The translations under genes and the position numbers were made by a program. 58,540 nt of DNA from Bacteroidia bacterium (lineage in GTDB: Bacteria; Bacteroidota; Bacteroidia; Chitinophagales; BACL12). This document shows positions 30,570 to 39,969 of this stretch, one piece after another (within the stretch, counting starts at the first letter, position 1; every line of letters starts with the position of its first letter). The notes below the pieces were generated by a model. The model saw nothing but the letters and a program-made list of their open reading frames with translations. It searched no databases and was not told where the DNA came from. Location: contig JAUIHG010000003.1 in assembly GCA_030432405.1 (NCBI GenBank), forward strand, positions 1-58,540. Reading direction: 5' to 3'.

Positions 30570-32843
30570 TCAGGCCAACTCCACCAGGATGGGCGAGGCC
30601 TTGGTATCGGCTTCCCGCAACCACCCGGCATGCAGCCGGACCAGGCGGCCCGAAACGGCCACGATGTCCTTGGTTTCCAGCACCCAATGAAAAAACAGAC
30701 TGGCCGTTCGGTCGCTCTTTTTGTGCAGCTGAAGGCTGCTGGCATGCGTGGAAATGAGCTGATCCAGCAGCGTCAACAGCCGGATGCGCTCCAGGCTGCA
30801 ACGCTCCACCATCGCCGGTTCCAGACCCGAGCGGCCCAGCCGCAGGGCTTCGGCATGGGAGCGCAGGAACTGTTGCAATTCCACACCATAGGCCTGCAAG
30901 GCCTCCATCTGCACCTTGGTAAAAGGCGGCAACAGGTTGGCCACATGCTGCTCGGCCTGGCGCAACAAACTGAAGGTGCTTACCAGCAGGTCCTGGCGCA
31001 GATCGTGGTCCAGGATGCGGCCCTTGCCCAGACCGGGAATCCGCTGAATGCCAATGTCCTGGGCCAGGCGTTGGGGCAGGGTGTCCAACTGCCGTTCGTT
31101 GCGGTCCAGGCGGTCGCCGAAGGCGAGCCGGAGCTTGCGCAAACGGCGGTGGTCCTCCAATTGCATGGCGTCCAGGGCCACCTGCAGGGCATCGGCCACC
31201 GCTTCCAACAACTCCGCAAGGTCGGATGCGCTTTGGGTACGGGGATCGACCACAAACTCGGCTCCCTGCAGGTCGTCGGCCTTGATGGCCGCCTCCTTTG
31301 TGCTCCGGCGCCTGTGCAGGCGAAAGGTGTGCACCAGCGTGGCTACAGCCACCAACGCCAGCACCACTACGGCCGGATTGCCCAAACTGCGGATCAGCAG
31401 GGCAAACAGGCCGGCCACCGTAAAGGCCACCGCAGCGGTGAGGAACCAGCCGCCGATCACGGAAAGCACCCCACTGACACGGAACACCGCGCTTTCACGC
31501 CCCCAGGCGCGGTCGGCCAGGGAAGTGCCCATGGCCACCATGAAGGAGACGTACGTGGTGGACAGCGGCAGTTTCATGTTGGTGGCCACTGCAATAAGCA
31601 CCGATGCCGTGGTCAGGTTGACCGAGGCCCGGACCAGGTCAAAGGCCGGGGGATTGGACACGGGCGGTGCCGGCACAAATCGCGCTTCCACACTGCGGGC
31701 CAGCGCGCCGGGCACCACGCCGCCAAAAAGCCGGGCGCTGTTGTGGGCCATGCGCACCACGCCCCGCGCAATCCAGTTGCCATGGAAACGCTCGGCCCCT
31801 GCGTCGGCGCGGGCCAGATTGACCTCGGTGTCCGTGACGCTTCGCGCTTTGCGCGACGTCCAAAGGGTCACGGCCATGATGGCCCCCGCCAACAAAAGGA
31901 TGAGGGTATTGGCCTTGTAAGGCTGGGCCAAAACGTCCATCATGAACTGATCGGCCGGCAGGCCGGAACCGTTCCAGGCGCGGAAGGACTCCATGCCCGC
32001 CAGCGGAACGCCGATGAAGTTGACCAGGTCGTTGCCGGCAAAAGCCATGGCCAGGGCGAAAGTGCCGGCCAGGACAATGGTGTGCAAAAGGGAAACCCGC
32101 AGCGCCGAAAGGATGCCGGCCAGCAAGGTCATAGCGCCCCAAACGCCCCCCAGCACCATCCAGGTGTGGTCCTGGGTCCAGCCGCGGAAATCGTCCGATA
32201 CAAAGGAGGCGCCTTTGAGGCCCTTGATCAGCAGGAAATAAGCAATGGCCGCCAGGGCAATGCCCGACCAGAGGATGTGAACGACCCGTCCGGTTTTGCC
32301 GTAGCGGAAGGTGAACAGCAAGCGGGCCACAAACATGACGATGGCCCCCACGGTGAAGGCCACGCCAACGCTCAGGAAGATGCCGCCGATGATCTCGCCG
32401 GCTTTGGCGCTGTTGATGAACTCCGGCAGCAGGGTCCAGGATTCACCGGAGGCGGTCAGGCGGAACAGGGCCACAGCCACGGCAGCCCCGAGCAGTTCAA
32501 AGACGATGCTGACCGTGGTGGAGGTCGGCAATCCGTAGGTGTTGAACAGGTCCAGCAGCAGGATGTCCGTCAGCATCACGGCCAAAAAAATGGCCATGAC
32601 CTCCGCGTAGCTGAAGGCCTCTGGATTGAAAATGCCCTTTCGGGCCACTTCCATCAGGCCGCTGGCGAAGGTGGCCCCGAACAGGATGCCCAGCGAGGCC
32701 ACGATCATGATCGTCCGGCGCGATGCCACGCGCGAGCCGATGGCGGAATTCAGGAAATTGACCGCATCGTTGCTGACGCCCACCACCAGATCGGAGGCGG
32801 CGAGCAGGAACAGCAAGACAACGGCCGCAAGCGCAAATTCCAT
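30570..32843 (-). CDS. PiT-family inorganic phosphate transporter with PhoU-like C-terminal domain
   Basis: From ATG 32843 the protein has 757 residues. The PiT core (SNDAVNFLNSAIGSRVAS, FNTYGLPTSTTVSIVFELLGAAVA, NDLVNFIGVPLAG, and second half KLPLSTTYVSFMVAMGTSLADRAWGRES) contains about ten helices. The C-terminal ~230 residues (DLAELLEAVADALQVALDAMQLEDHRRLRKL, QDLLVSTFSLLRQAEQHVANLLPPF) are helical like PhoU/DUF47 proteins, which usually are separate. The fusion is known among large Bacteroidota PiT proteins. Likely substrate is phosphate with sodium or protons. It is monocistronic; 222 bp separate it from the marR promoter. Confidence 0.9.
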   Translation of the reverse strand: MEFALAAVVLLFLLAASDLVVGVSNDAVNFLNSAIGSRVASRRTIMIVASLGILFGATFASGLMEVARKGIFNPEAFSYAEVMAIFLAVMLTDILLLDLFNTYGLPTSTTVSIVFELLGAAVAVALFRLTASGESWTLLPEFINSAKAGEIIGGIFLSVGVAFTVGAIVMFVARLLFTFRYGKTGRVVHILWSGIALAAIAYFLLIKGLKGASFVSDDFRGWTQDHTWMVLGGVWGAMTLLAGILSALRVSLLHTIVLAGTFALAMAFAGNDLVNFIGVPLAGMESFRAWNGSGLPADQFMMDVLAQPYKANTLILLLAGAIMAVTLWTSRKARSVTDTEVNLARADAGAERFHGNWIARGVVRMAHNSARLFGGVVPGALARSVEARFVPAPPVSNPPAFDLVRASVNLTTASVLIAVATNMKLPLSTTYVSFMVAMGTSLADRAWGRESAVFRVSGVLSVIGGWFLTAAVAFTVAGLFALLIRSLGNPAVVVLALVAVATLVHTFRLHRRRSTKEAAIKADDLQGAEFVVDPRTQSASDLAELLEAVADALQVALDAMQLEDHRRLRKLRLAFGDRLDRNERQLDTLPQRLAQDIGIQRIPGLGKGRILDHDLRQDLLVSTFSLLRQAEQHVANLLPPFTKVQMEALQAYGVELQQFLRSHAEALRLGRSGLEPAMVERCSLERIRLLTLLDQLISTHASSLQLHKKSDRTASLFFHWVLETKDIVAVSGRLVRLHAGWLREADTKASPILVELA

Positions 32844-33080
32844 AGGATGAGACGGGCGAAAGAACCCCAAAGATCGGCAATGCACCCCGCCCTGCCGCGT
32901 TTCCTACATTAAGCGAATGTTTCCTTTTGGCCGGCCCGACCTGCGTCCATTCGCGGCGAAACGGCGCTTTGGGCATCCGTCGCGTACCGGATGGGCCTAT
33001 CTTTAAAAGCCTATCCTCCAAAGCCTTCTCCCCTGCGGCACGTTTGGTCCGGTGCCGTGTATGGGAAAGGCCGATTCCAC

Positions 33081-36000
33081 ATGGCAACTCCTCCTCCGTA
33101 TCCCCTGTTGCTCCGCAAGCTGGAAGAGTTCCGGCGGCGCTACTACCTGGATCAATTGATCCGTGGGGCGTTGCTGGCCACCGGCAGCCTGCTGGCGGCC
33201 TACCTGCTGCTCAGCCTGCTGGAATACCGCTTCTATTTTCCGCCGCTGGTGCGCAGCATCCTGCTCTACGCCAGCCTTGCTGCCGGGATGGTGGCCGTGG
33301 GCGCTCTGGTGCTGCGGCCCCTGCTGCGTTACCTGAAGCTCGGCCCGCGCATGACCGATGACCAGGCCGCCCGCCTGATCGGAGCGCACTTCCCTGAGGT
33401 CAAGGACCGGCTGTTGAACATCCTGCAGCTCAAGCGGCAGACGGGCGATGCCGGGACCGGAGACGGTGCAGCCCTCGTGGAGGCCTCCATCAACCAGAAA
33501 ATCGAAGGCATGCGGACGCTGTCCTTCGGCCATGCCGTGGACTTGAAGGCCAACCGCCGCTACCTCCCCTGGGCCCTGCCGCCGCTGCTGGTGCTGCTTT
33601 TTGTGCTGGTGGCCGCGCCGAGCGTGTTGCAGGAAAGCAACGCGCGATTGTTGCGGCCGGGCCAATATTTTGAGCGCGAAGCGCCCTTCCGTTTTGAGCT
33701 GCTGAACCCAAGCCTGGAGGCCGAGCAATACGCGGATTTCAGCCTTGAATTGCAAACCGATGGCCGCGCGCTGCCCGAAAACGCGTTTGTGGTGCTCGGG
33801 GACGGCAGCCGCTTCCGCATGCGGCCGGAAGGTGGCGGGCGTTTTGCCCATACCTTCCACCAGGTGGCCGAGGACCAGGACTTCCGTTTTGAGGCCGCCG
33901 GCTTCCGCAGTGCCCCCTACACCCTGCGCGTGCTGCCGGTCCCCAGCCTGACGGACCTCGAATTGCGGCTGGACTACCCGCGCTATACCGGGCGGCCGGA
34001 TGAAGTGCTTCGCCAAACAGGCGATGCCACCGTGCCCGAAGGCACGCGCGTAACCTGGATCCTGCATACCGCAAACGGGGAAGACGTCGGGCTCGCCTTC
34101 GGCGACAGCGTACTCAAAGCGGATCGCCGCGGGAGCGGCGAATTCCACCTGAGCCGTACGCTCTACGAGGACATGGCCTACAAGGTGGGGGTGGCCAACG
34201 AACGGGTCCGTGGCCGCGACAGCCTGGCCTACCGGATCGGCGTAACGCCGGACCGCCATCCGCGCATCCGCGTGGAACAGGTGGTGGATTCGACCAATCA
34301 GAAGTTTTTGTTTTTCCTCGGCGAGGCCTCCGACGATTACGGCCTGCGCAATTTGAATTTCCATTGGACCTGGAGCCGGCCCAACGCCTCCGGCGAATAC
34401 ACCACCCTGGAAAAGGAAATCGAACCGATAGGCCTGGACCGCAGCCGTGCGCTGTCCGTCTTCAACCACTCCTGGAACCTGGCCGAGAAGGCCCTACAGC
34501 CCGGCGACCGGGTGACCTATCATTTTCAGGTTTGGGACAACGACGCCATCAATGGCGCCAAGTCCGCGCGCACACCGGCCATGACTTTTGAGCTGCCCGG
34601 CCGCGATGCCTTCGAGAAAAAGGAGGCCGAGCGCAACACCAAAATCAAAGACAAACTCGCGGAGACCCTTGAGGAAATCGACGAGGTGCAGGAGGAGATC
34701 GACCGCCTGCGCGACAAACTGGTCCAGCAAAAAGACCTGGATTGGCAGGACCGCCAAAGCCTCCAACAGCTGATGCAACAGCAAAAGGAGGTGGCGCAGC
34801 AAGTGGAGGAAATCCGCGAGGAATTCAAAGAAAACCTGTCGCAACAAAGCGACTACAAGCAATACGACGAGGAGCTGGTCCGCAAGCAGCAGCAGCTCCA
34901 GCAGATGTTCGAGGAAGTCGTGCCCGACGAACTCAAACAAATGATGGACGAGCTCGAGCAACTGCTCGAACAGCTCGGCAAGGAAGAGGGCCTGCAGGAA
35001 CTCGAAGAAATGGCGCTCAACGAGGAGCAGCTGGAAAATGAATTGGACCGGATGCTGGAGCTCTTCAAGCAGCTGGAACTCGAACAAACCATGCAGGACG
35101 CCATCGACCAGCTGGAAGAGCTGGCCGAAGAACAGGAAGCCCTGGCCGAGGAAAGCCTGCAGGAGGAGGATGGGTCGGAAGAGGAAGAGGACGCAGGAGA
35201 GGACGATGCATCCGGAGAAGATGACGCCTCCGGCGAGGACGAATCCTCCGGCGAGGAAAATGAGCAAAACGACGGCCCGGAAGACAACAGCAGCCCTTCC
35301 GAAAAACAGGAGCGCATCAACGAGCGCTTCGAGCAGATCCGCGAGGAGATGGAGCGTATGGAGCAGCTCAACCAAGAGCTCAGCGAACCCAACGCCCTGC
35401 CGGACACCAAGGAACAACAGGAACAGCTGGAAGAAGGCCTGCAGGAAAGCCTCGAACAGCTCCAGGAAAGCGAACAGTCCCAACAGCAGGGCAAGCAGAA
35501 ACAGGGCCAGAAGCAACAGCAACAGGCCGGCCAACAGCAGCAGCAGAACGCCGAACAGATGCAGGAAATGGCCGATGCCCTCTCCTCCTCCCTGTCCGGC
35601 ATGCAGCAGGAGCAGCAAACGGAAGACCTCCAGGCCTTGCGCCAGCTGCTGGACAACCTCATCAAACTATCCTTCGATCAGGAGGGCCTGATGGACGAGC
35701 TGGCCGAAGTACCCACCGGCAATCCGCGCTATGTGGAACTGGTCCAGGAGCAATTCCGCCTGCAAGAGGACGCCGAAATGGTCGAGGATTCGCTCCTGGC
35801 CCTGGCCAACCGGGTTTTCGAGATCTCGACCTTCGTGACCCGTGAATTGGCGGACATGAACCGCCATATGGGCGCGAGCATCGAACAGCTCGCCGAGCGC
35901 CGTGTGGCGAACGGCCGCACCGAACAGCAGTACGTCATGACCAGCCTCAACAACCTGGCCCTGATGCTGGATGAGGTCATGGATCAGATGATGCAGCAGA

Positions 36001-36599
36001 TGGCCAACCAGATGCCCGGCAACCAGATGTGCCAGAAACCGGGGCAGGGAAAACCCGGTCAGCAGCAATCGCCCAAAATGGGCGACCTGCAGCAACAGCT
36101 CAACCAGCAGCTGCAGCAGCTCAAGGATGGGCAAAAGCCGGGCCAGCGCAATCCCCTGGGTGCCAAGCAGTTTGCCCAAATGGCGGCCAAACAGGCGGCC
36201 ATCCGCCAGGCGCTGGAGCAGATGGCTCAGCAGATGCAGGGCACCGGTGAGGTCGGCGAGGAAGGCGATATGGCCAAGGAGCTGCGCGAGATTGCCGACG
36301 CGATGGAACGCACCGAGGAGGAGCTGGTCAACAAGGTCTTCGAGAACAGCACGCTCATGCGGCAGCAGCAGATCCTCACCCGCCTGCTGGAGGCGGAGAA
36401 GGCCATGCGCGAGCGCGAATGGGACAACAAACGCGAGAGCCGGACGGCTGAATCGGTTACACCGGAGCTTCCGCCTTCGATGGAGGAGTACCTCAAAAAG
36501 AGACAGTCCGAACTGGACCTGTTTAAAACGGTTCCGGCCGACCTGAAACCCTACTACCGAGAACTAGTAGAACAATACTTGAACCGATTGCCCAATTGA
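33081..36599 (+). CDS. DUF4175 family large membrane protein with long Glu/Gln-rich coiled coil
   Basis: From ATG 33081 the protein has 1172 residues. Three membrane helices lie near residues 30-50, 55-80 and 160-180 (LIRGALLATGSLLAAYLLLSLL, LPWALPPLLVLLFVLVAAPSVL). A series of beta-rich periplasmic domains follows (residues ~185-510). From ~510 to the end the protein is mostly Glu- and Gln-rich coiled coil with a low-complexity acidic stretch (EEDAGEDDASGEDDASGEDE) and Gln runs. This layout is DUF4175, seen upstream of the anti-sigma-type ATPase and ybeY in Bacteroidota. Function unknown; envelope role is inferred. Start 33081 precedes the first membrane helix. Confidence 0.85.
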   Translation: MATPPPYPLLLRKLEEFRRRYYLDQLIRGALLATGSLLAAYLLLSLLEYRFYFPPLVRSILLYASLAAGMVAVGALVLRPLLRYLKLGPRMTDDQAARLIGAHFPEVKDRLLNILQLKRQTGDAGTGDGAALVEASINQKIEGMRTLSFGHAVDLKANRRYLPWALPPLLVLLFVLVAAPSVLQESNARLLRPGQYFEREAPFRFELLNPSLEAEQYADFSLELQTDGRALPENAFVVLGDGSRFRMRPEGGGRFAHTFHQVAEDQDFRFEAAGFRSAPYTLRVLPVPSLTDLELRLDYPRYTGRPDEVLRQTGDATVPEGTRVTWILHTANGEDVGLAFGDSVLKADRRGSGEFHLSRTLYEDMAYKVGVANERVRGRDSLAYRIGVTPDRHPRIRVEQVVDSTNQKFLFFLGEASDDYGLRNLNFHWTWSRPNASGEYTTLEKEIEPIGLDRSRALSVFNHSWNLAEKALQPGDRVTYHFQVWDNDAINGAKSARTPAMTFELPGRDAFEKKEAERNTKIKDKLAETLEEIDEVQEEIDRLRDKLVQQKDLDWQDRQSLQQLMQQQKEVAQQVEEIREEFKENLSQQSDYKQYDEELVRKQQQLQQMFEEVVPDELKQMMDELEQLLEQLGKEEGLQELEEMALNEEQLENELDRMLELFKQLELEQTMQDAIDQLEELAEEQEALAEESLQEEDGSEEEEDAGEDDASGEDDASGEDESSGEENEQNDGPEDNSSPSEKQERINERFEQIREEMERMEQLNQELSEPNALPDTKEQQEQLEEGLQESLEQLQESEQSQQQGKQKQGQKQQQQAGQQQQQNAEQMQEMADALSSSLSGMQQEQQTEDLQALRQLLDNLIKLSFDQEGLMDELAEVPTGNPRYVELVQEQFRLQEDAEMVEDSLLALANRVFEISTFVTRELADMNRHMGASIEQLAERRVANGRTEQQYVMTSLNNLALMLDEVMDQMMQQMANQMPGNQMCQKPGQGKPGQQQSPKMGDLQQQLNQQLQQLKDGQKPGQRNPLGAKQFAQMAAKQAAIRQALEQMAQQMQGTGEVGEEGDMAKELREIADAMERTEEELVNKVFENSTLMRQQQILTRLLEAEKAMREREWDNKRESRTAESVTPELPPSMEEYLKKRQSELDLFKTVPADLKPYYRELVEQYLNRLPN

Positions 36600-36664
36600 C
36601 GGCCAGCATAGGGGAATGGTCCGGTTTTGAAGGGATTCCGCCCGGATAGGCCGCTTCCAGCCGC

Positions 36665-36681
36665 TTTCGCCTCCGGCGAAG
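36665..36681. repeat. Dispersed palindrome copy 3, intergenic
   Basis: TTCGCC, TCC spacer, GGCGAA (36666-36680) plus one flanking T-G pair, in the gap between DUF4175 and the anti-sigma-type gene. Confidence 0.6.
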
Positions 36682-36765
36682 ACCCCCAACGAAAGCCCTC
36701 AAAAAAGGTTACGGTTGCACCGAAAAAAATGCCCGCCCCCTTTCCACAAGCCCTCAGCATGGACT

Positions 36766-36795
36766 TTTGCACATGGGTGGAAGGCCTTAGATTCG
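36766..36795 (+). promoter_or_regulatory. Possible promoter of the anti-sigma-type ATPase gene
   Basis: TTTG (36766-36769), 18-nt spacer, TAGATTCG (36788-36795, one mismatch to TAnnTTTG), 48 nt before the ATG. Confidence 0.35.
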
Positions 36796-36843
36796 GCATC
36801 GCGTTAGAACGACCACTCACAGCACTCGAACACGGAACCTTAC

Positions 36844-37254
36844 ATGATCACTGCTTTGAACCATCACGAATTAGCCCTCCAAAGCGTTGCCCAGGAAATC
36901 GTCCACGTGGAACCCTTCGTGGACACGATTTGCCGCGAACTGAACATTCAAGACGAATTGTTCGGCAACATCCTGGTTGCCCTGACCGAAGCGGTCAACA
37001 ACGGCATCCACCACGGCAATGCGCTGGACCCCGACAAGAAGGTCGAGGTGGAAGCCCTTGTCGATGGCCATGTCCTGACCTTTGTCATCAAGGACGAAGG
37101 CCCCGGTTTTGACTACAACAACCTGCCCGACCCCACCCTGCCGGAAAACCTCGAAAAGCCTTCAGGCCGTGGGGTTTTCTTGATGAGCCAGCTCTCCGAC
37201 TTGATCATCTTCAGCGACAACGGCGCCACGGTCGAGATGCAGTTCCGCATCTGA
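36844..37254 (+). CDS. RsbW-like anti-sigma regulatory ATPase
   Basis: The 136-residue protein is a single HATPase_c domain of the GHKL type: ALTEAVNNGIHHGNALD (N box), IKDEGPGFDYNNLPDP (G1), SGRGVFLMSQLSD (G2). Such small ATP-binding serine kinases act as anti-sigma factors or in partner-switching modules. No antagonist (STAS) or sigma gene lies beside it, so its partner is elsewhere. Position between DUF4175 and ybeY is conserved in Bacteroidota genomes as far as is known. Confidence 0.88.
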   Translation: MITALNHHELALQSVAQEIVHVEPFVDTICRELNIQDELFGNILVALTEAVNNGIHHGNALDPDKKVEVEALVDGHVLTFVIKDEGPGFDYNNLPDPTLPENLEKPSGRGVFLMSQLSDLIIFSDNGATVEMQFRI

Positions 37255-37326
37255 GCGGCTCTTTCAGCGCTTCGTTCCGTGTTCGCCGGCCGTCCAGGCC
37301 GGCCCAATCTTTTCACTTCAGCTTCC

Positions 37327-37364
37327 AAAAGCGTACGGTCCTGCCCGTGCGCTTTTGCTTTTTC
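37327..37364 (+). terminator. Rho-independent terminator of the anti-sigma-type gene
   Basis: AAAAGCGTACGG (37327-37338) pairs with CCGTGCGCTTTT (37345-37356) over 12 bp (one G-U) with a 6-nt loop, then GCTTTTTC. Confidence 0.75.
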
Positions 37365-37367
37365 GGG

Positions 37368-37397
37368 CCTAGTGTACTGTAACAGAAGTACACTAGG
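37368..37397. terminator. Second hairpin between convergent genes
   Basis: CCTAGTGTACT (37368-37378) pairs with AGTACACTAGG (37387-37397) over 11 bp with an 8-nt loop, just downstream of the T9SS gene 37410 on the minus strand. No long T run, so the role as its terminator is tentative. Confidence 0.45.
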
Positions 37398-37409
37398 GGT
37401 CAGCAGGCT

Positions 37410-39206
37410 TTAGCGGCCAACGAGCAGCACCTGGTGGCGCCCACCCTGCCGCAGCACATAGCTGCCGGCAGGCCAGCCGGCAACATCGATGCTGGCCTGG
37501 CCAAGGCTATTGGGCAGGCCGTGGTGCAGCGTTTGTCCTAGCAGATTCTCAATTTGGAACGATTGTTCCAAAACAAGGCCTTCGATGTTCATGGATGTGG
37601 CGGCCGGCACCGGGAAAGCGCGCATGGTCGAGGTGTGTTCGCCGGCCAGGCGCGGACCGGGCCAAAAGAAGGTGGCCGTAGCGCTGAAGGGAGAACGCAG
37701 GCTGTAATCCGGGGAGCAAGCTGCAATGACCTGCCACTGATAGGTCCCTGCGGAAAGTGCACCTGCAGGCGCCAACGCACTTGGTGCAGGACCGGCCGGG
37801 ACCACACCCGGGAGAAAACGCCATGAGCTTCCGCCCAGCGGGCGACCGCGGACGCGGTATCCCACCGCATCCGGCAGCGGGTTCCAGGACATGGTCACAC
37901 CACCCGGGCCGTTGAGCGCCAGCAAACCGTCCGGTGCATCGGCACATGGCGCGCTGGTGCTGCAGTCGGTAAAGGCCCATCCGGTATTGCCACCCAGGTC
38001 GGTGCTGGAGGCTCCTGCCTCATAGCTGCCCGGTCCGGACACCCCGAAATTCTGGAAGGTCACCATATCGGTGCACACGTCAACAGCACCCAGGGTCAGG
38101 CGTACATCAAAATTGAACGGCGTCTTGACCACCACCCCATCGGCCAGCTCAAGGGTTTGGATGTGCAGGCTGTCGGAGCCAAACCTATAGTCGCGCACCA
38201 CCAGACGCTCCACGACCACACCGGGGTTGAAGACCACCTCGTTGATGGTATCGCCCATCAGGGCGAAGGCGGTAAAGGTGTCCGCCTCGAACACCACACG
38301 GTTCAGCTTCCCGTCGCGGACCTGAACCTGCTCCTCGTTGGGATCGGTACCGCCGTCCCGGTAACGCACAAACAAGGTGCTGGTGCCGGGGTCCAGACCG
38401 GCGGCGGACAGGCTGAACGTGGTAAAAAAGCGGTCGCAATGGATCTGCGCATTGCCGAGGTATCCATTGCCCTCAAACTCGAAGGTGTTGGTGTACACCG
38501 TAGCCCCATCCAGGTTGAACCAGCCCCCGAGCAGGATGGATGGCCCCATAAAGGCACCGTCAACGATGTTGATCACGCTGCCGGCGGCTCCGACCAAAAT
38601 GCTGTCCAGATCCAGGCTCCGGGTCATGTAAACATCGGGGGTCGTCAGGTTGTGGCCCTGCAAATCCAGACGAGCTCCAATGCACTCAAGGCCTTGTATG
38701 GTGGTCAGGTCGTCCTGCAGGGTGACGATGGAGGCATTGTTGGCGCTGAAGGTTTGCAACGGGTTGCCGCCGGTGCGCAGGCGGTTTTGCCCTCCCCGGA
38801 ACTGCAACAGAAGCTCTGTGAAATCCATGCCCGGCTGCGCCAGGAAATCGCCTCCGACAATCTGGATGCCCGTAAACAAACCGCCGCCGATGCGGAACGG
38901 CAGCGGACAGGACCCCGATACCTCCAGGTGCCCGATCTGGCGGGTCGACAGCAGGGTAATGCCGGTCCCTCCCCCGTTGACCGTATTGAGGTTCAGGTAT
39001 ACCGTATCGGTCAGCGAAGGCACGCCCACCGGAATCCAATTGGATGCGGTATTCCAGGTGCCGGCCTCTCCGCCAACCCAGGTGAAGGCGTCGGCCTTCA
39101 GCGCTGTGCTCCAAACCAACGCGAACACGAGGAGAAGCGCTTGGACAAATTGTAGGTTGCGGAAGGGGAGCGCACGGCGGGATGTGGTGCAGAAAGGTGT
39201 GTTCAT
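37410..39206 (-). CDS. Secreted protein with T9SS sorting domain
   Basis: From ATG 39206 the protein has 598 residues: signal peptide (LLLVFALVWSTALKADA), then beta-rich repeats (FTWVGGEAGTWNTASNWIPVGVPSLTDTVYL) of the parallel-helix/autotransporter-like type. Later come a fibronectin-like segment (APCADAPDGLLALNGPGGVTMSWNPLPDAVGYRVRGRP) and a T9SS type A domain (MRAFPVPAATSMNIEG, WPAGSYVLRQGG). It should be exported to the cell surface. The open frame reaches 39509, but the extra residues lie before a proper signal peptide. Confidence 0.78.
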   Translation of the reverse strand: MNTPFCTTSRRALPFRNLQFVQALLLVFALVWSTALKADAFTWVGGEAGTWNTASNWIPVGVPSLTDTVYLNLNTVNGGGTGITLLSTRQIGHLEVSGSCPLPFRIGGGLFTGIQIVGGDFLAQPGMDFTELLLQFRGGQNRLRTGGNPLQTFSANNASIVTLQDDLTTIQGLECIGARLDLQGHNLTTPDVYMTRSLDLDSILVGAAGSVINIVDGAFMGPSILLGGWFNLDGATVYTNTFEFEGNGYLGNAQIHCDRFFTTFSLSAAGLDPGTSTLFVRYRDGGTDPNEEQVQVRDGKLNRVVFEADTFTAFALMGDTINEVVFNPGVVVERLVVRDYRFGSDSLHIQTLELADGVVVKTPFNFDVRLTLGAVDVCTDMVTFQNFGVSGPGSYEAGASSTDLGGNTGWAFTDCSTSAPCADAPDGLLALNGPGGVTMSWNPLPDAVGYRVRGRPLGGSSWRFLPGVVPAGPAPSALAPAGALSAGTYQWQVIAACSPDYSLRSPFSATATFFWPGPRLAGEHTSTMRAFPVPAATSMNIEGLVLEQSFQIENLLGQTLHHGLPNSLGQASIDVAGWPAGSYVLRQGGRHQVLLVGR

Positions 39207-39267
39207 AGGGAGGGCTTTGTGGGATGCTGCAGGACGCCGGGGATGGGAAGCGGCAGGTTGACGTGGG

Positions 39268-39287
39268 GTTTCGCCTCCGGCGAAGAC
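39268..39287. repeat. Dispersed palindrome copy 4, intergenic
   Basis: TTCGCC, TCC spacer, GGCGAA (39270-39284) with a G at 39285 interrupting further pairing, between the T9SS gene and ybeY. Confidence 0.6.
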
Positions 39288-39351
39288 CCATTCGAGGCCT
39301 GGATTACGCAGGACGCTGCCGATTAAAGTACCGCCAGACCAATCGATATCC

Positions 39352-39359
39352 GAAATTTG
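39352..39359 (+). promoter_or_regulatory. Possible -7 element ending just before ybeY
   Basis: GAAATTTG (one mismatch to TAnnTTTG at the first base) ends 4 nt before the ATG 39364, so the transcript would be leaderless. Confidence 0.35.
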
Positions 39360-39363
39360 CCGC

Positions 39364-39870
39364 ATGGCTCCCCTTGATGCACACGAGGCTTCGGATGCCG
39401 GGGCGTTCCGGGATTCGGACCCTGAAGCAACCCCGATCCACTTTTTTGAAGAGGATATTGCGTTTGAGGTACCCAAGCCGGACCTGGTGCGGCAATGGGT
39501 GCTCGACACGGCCGCTCACGAAGGCTTTGAGGTGGAGAGCTTGAATTTCATTTTCTGCAGCGATGCCCATTTGCTGGGCATCAACCAGCAATATCTGGAG
39601 CACGACACCTTCACGGACATCATCACCTTCCCCTACCACGAGGAGGAACAGCGGATTCAGGGCGATGTGTTCATCAGCGTCGAGCGGGTGCGCGAAAACG
39701 CGGAGGCTTTTGGGGTGCCTTTTAGCCACGAGCTGCACCGTGTGATCATCCACGGAGTCTTGCACCTTTCGGGCTACGTGGACGGGACGGAGGCCGACAA
39801 GGCCTTCATGCGCAAAAAGGAGGACTTCTACCTGGACCGACGGAGCCGGGAATTGTCCACTGGGGCCTGA
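39364..39870 (+). CDS. ybeY: rRNA maturation endoribonuclease YbeY
   Basis: The 168-residue protein has the YbeY core: DIITFPYHEEEQRIQGDVFISVERVRENA and zinc motif VIIHGVLHLSGYVDGTEAD. The canonical motif HGxLHLxGYDH is here HGVLHLSGYVD, so the third histidine ligand is replaced by Asp, a form that occurs in Bacteroidota homologues. YbeY processes 16S rRNA ends and aids ribosome quality control. It sits between DUF4175/ATPase and the parS-mnmG region. Confidence 0.93.
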   Translation: MAPLDAHEASDAGAFRDSDPEATPIHFFEEDIAFEVPKPDLVRQWVLDTAAHEGFEVESLNFIFCSDAHLLGINQQYLEHDTFTDIITFPYHEEEQRIQGDVFISVERVRENAEAFGVPFSHELHRVIIHGVLHLSGYVDGTEADKAFMRKKEDFYLDRRSRELSTGA

Positions 39871-39921
39871 GCCTGTGCTCGGCGCATGCCCTTGGATCGA
39901 CTTCCGCCCCATCACCGGCCA

Positions 39922-39937
39922 TGTTTCACGTGGAACC
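39922..39937. promoter_or_regulatory. parS-like site 1
   Basis: TGTTTCACGTGGAACC: left half fits the parS consensus TGTTTCACGTGAAACA, right half differs at two bases. Confidence 0.65.
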
Positions 39938-39969
39938 ACTTTCTAGCGGATGCTGCAGCGGCATTGCGG

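Noticed and set aside
30630-32912. 760-residue open frame on the plus strand opposite the phosphate transporter
   Set aside because: It is a mirror of the PiT-PhoU gene; it lacks any family pattern and is full of Gln, His and Gly as expected for antisense of GC-rich coding DNA.
33003-34469. 488-residue minus-strand open frame
   Set aside because: Antisense to DUF4175; no motif.
34494-35618. Leucine-rich minus-strand open frame (374 residues)
   Set aside because: Leucine runs are the complement of the Glu/Gln-rich coiled-coil codons of DUF4175.
36904-36919. parS-like GTCCACGTGGAAC inside the ATPase gene
   Set aside because: 13 of 16 positions, but inside a coding region far from the cluster; treated as chance.
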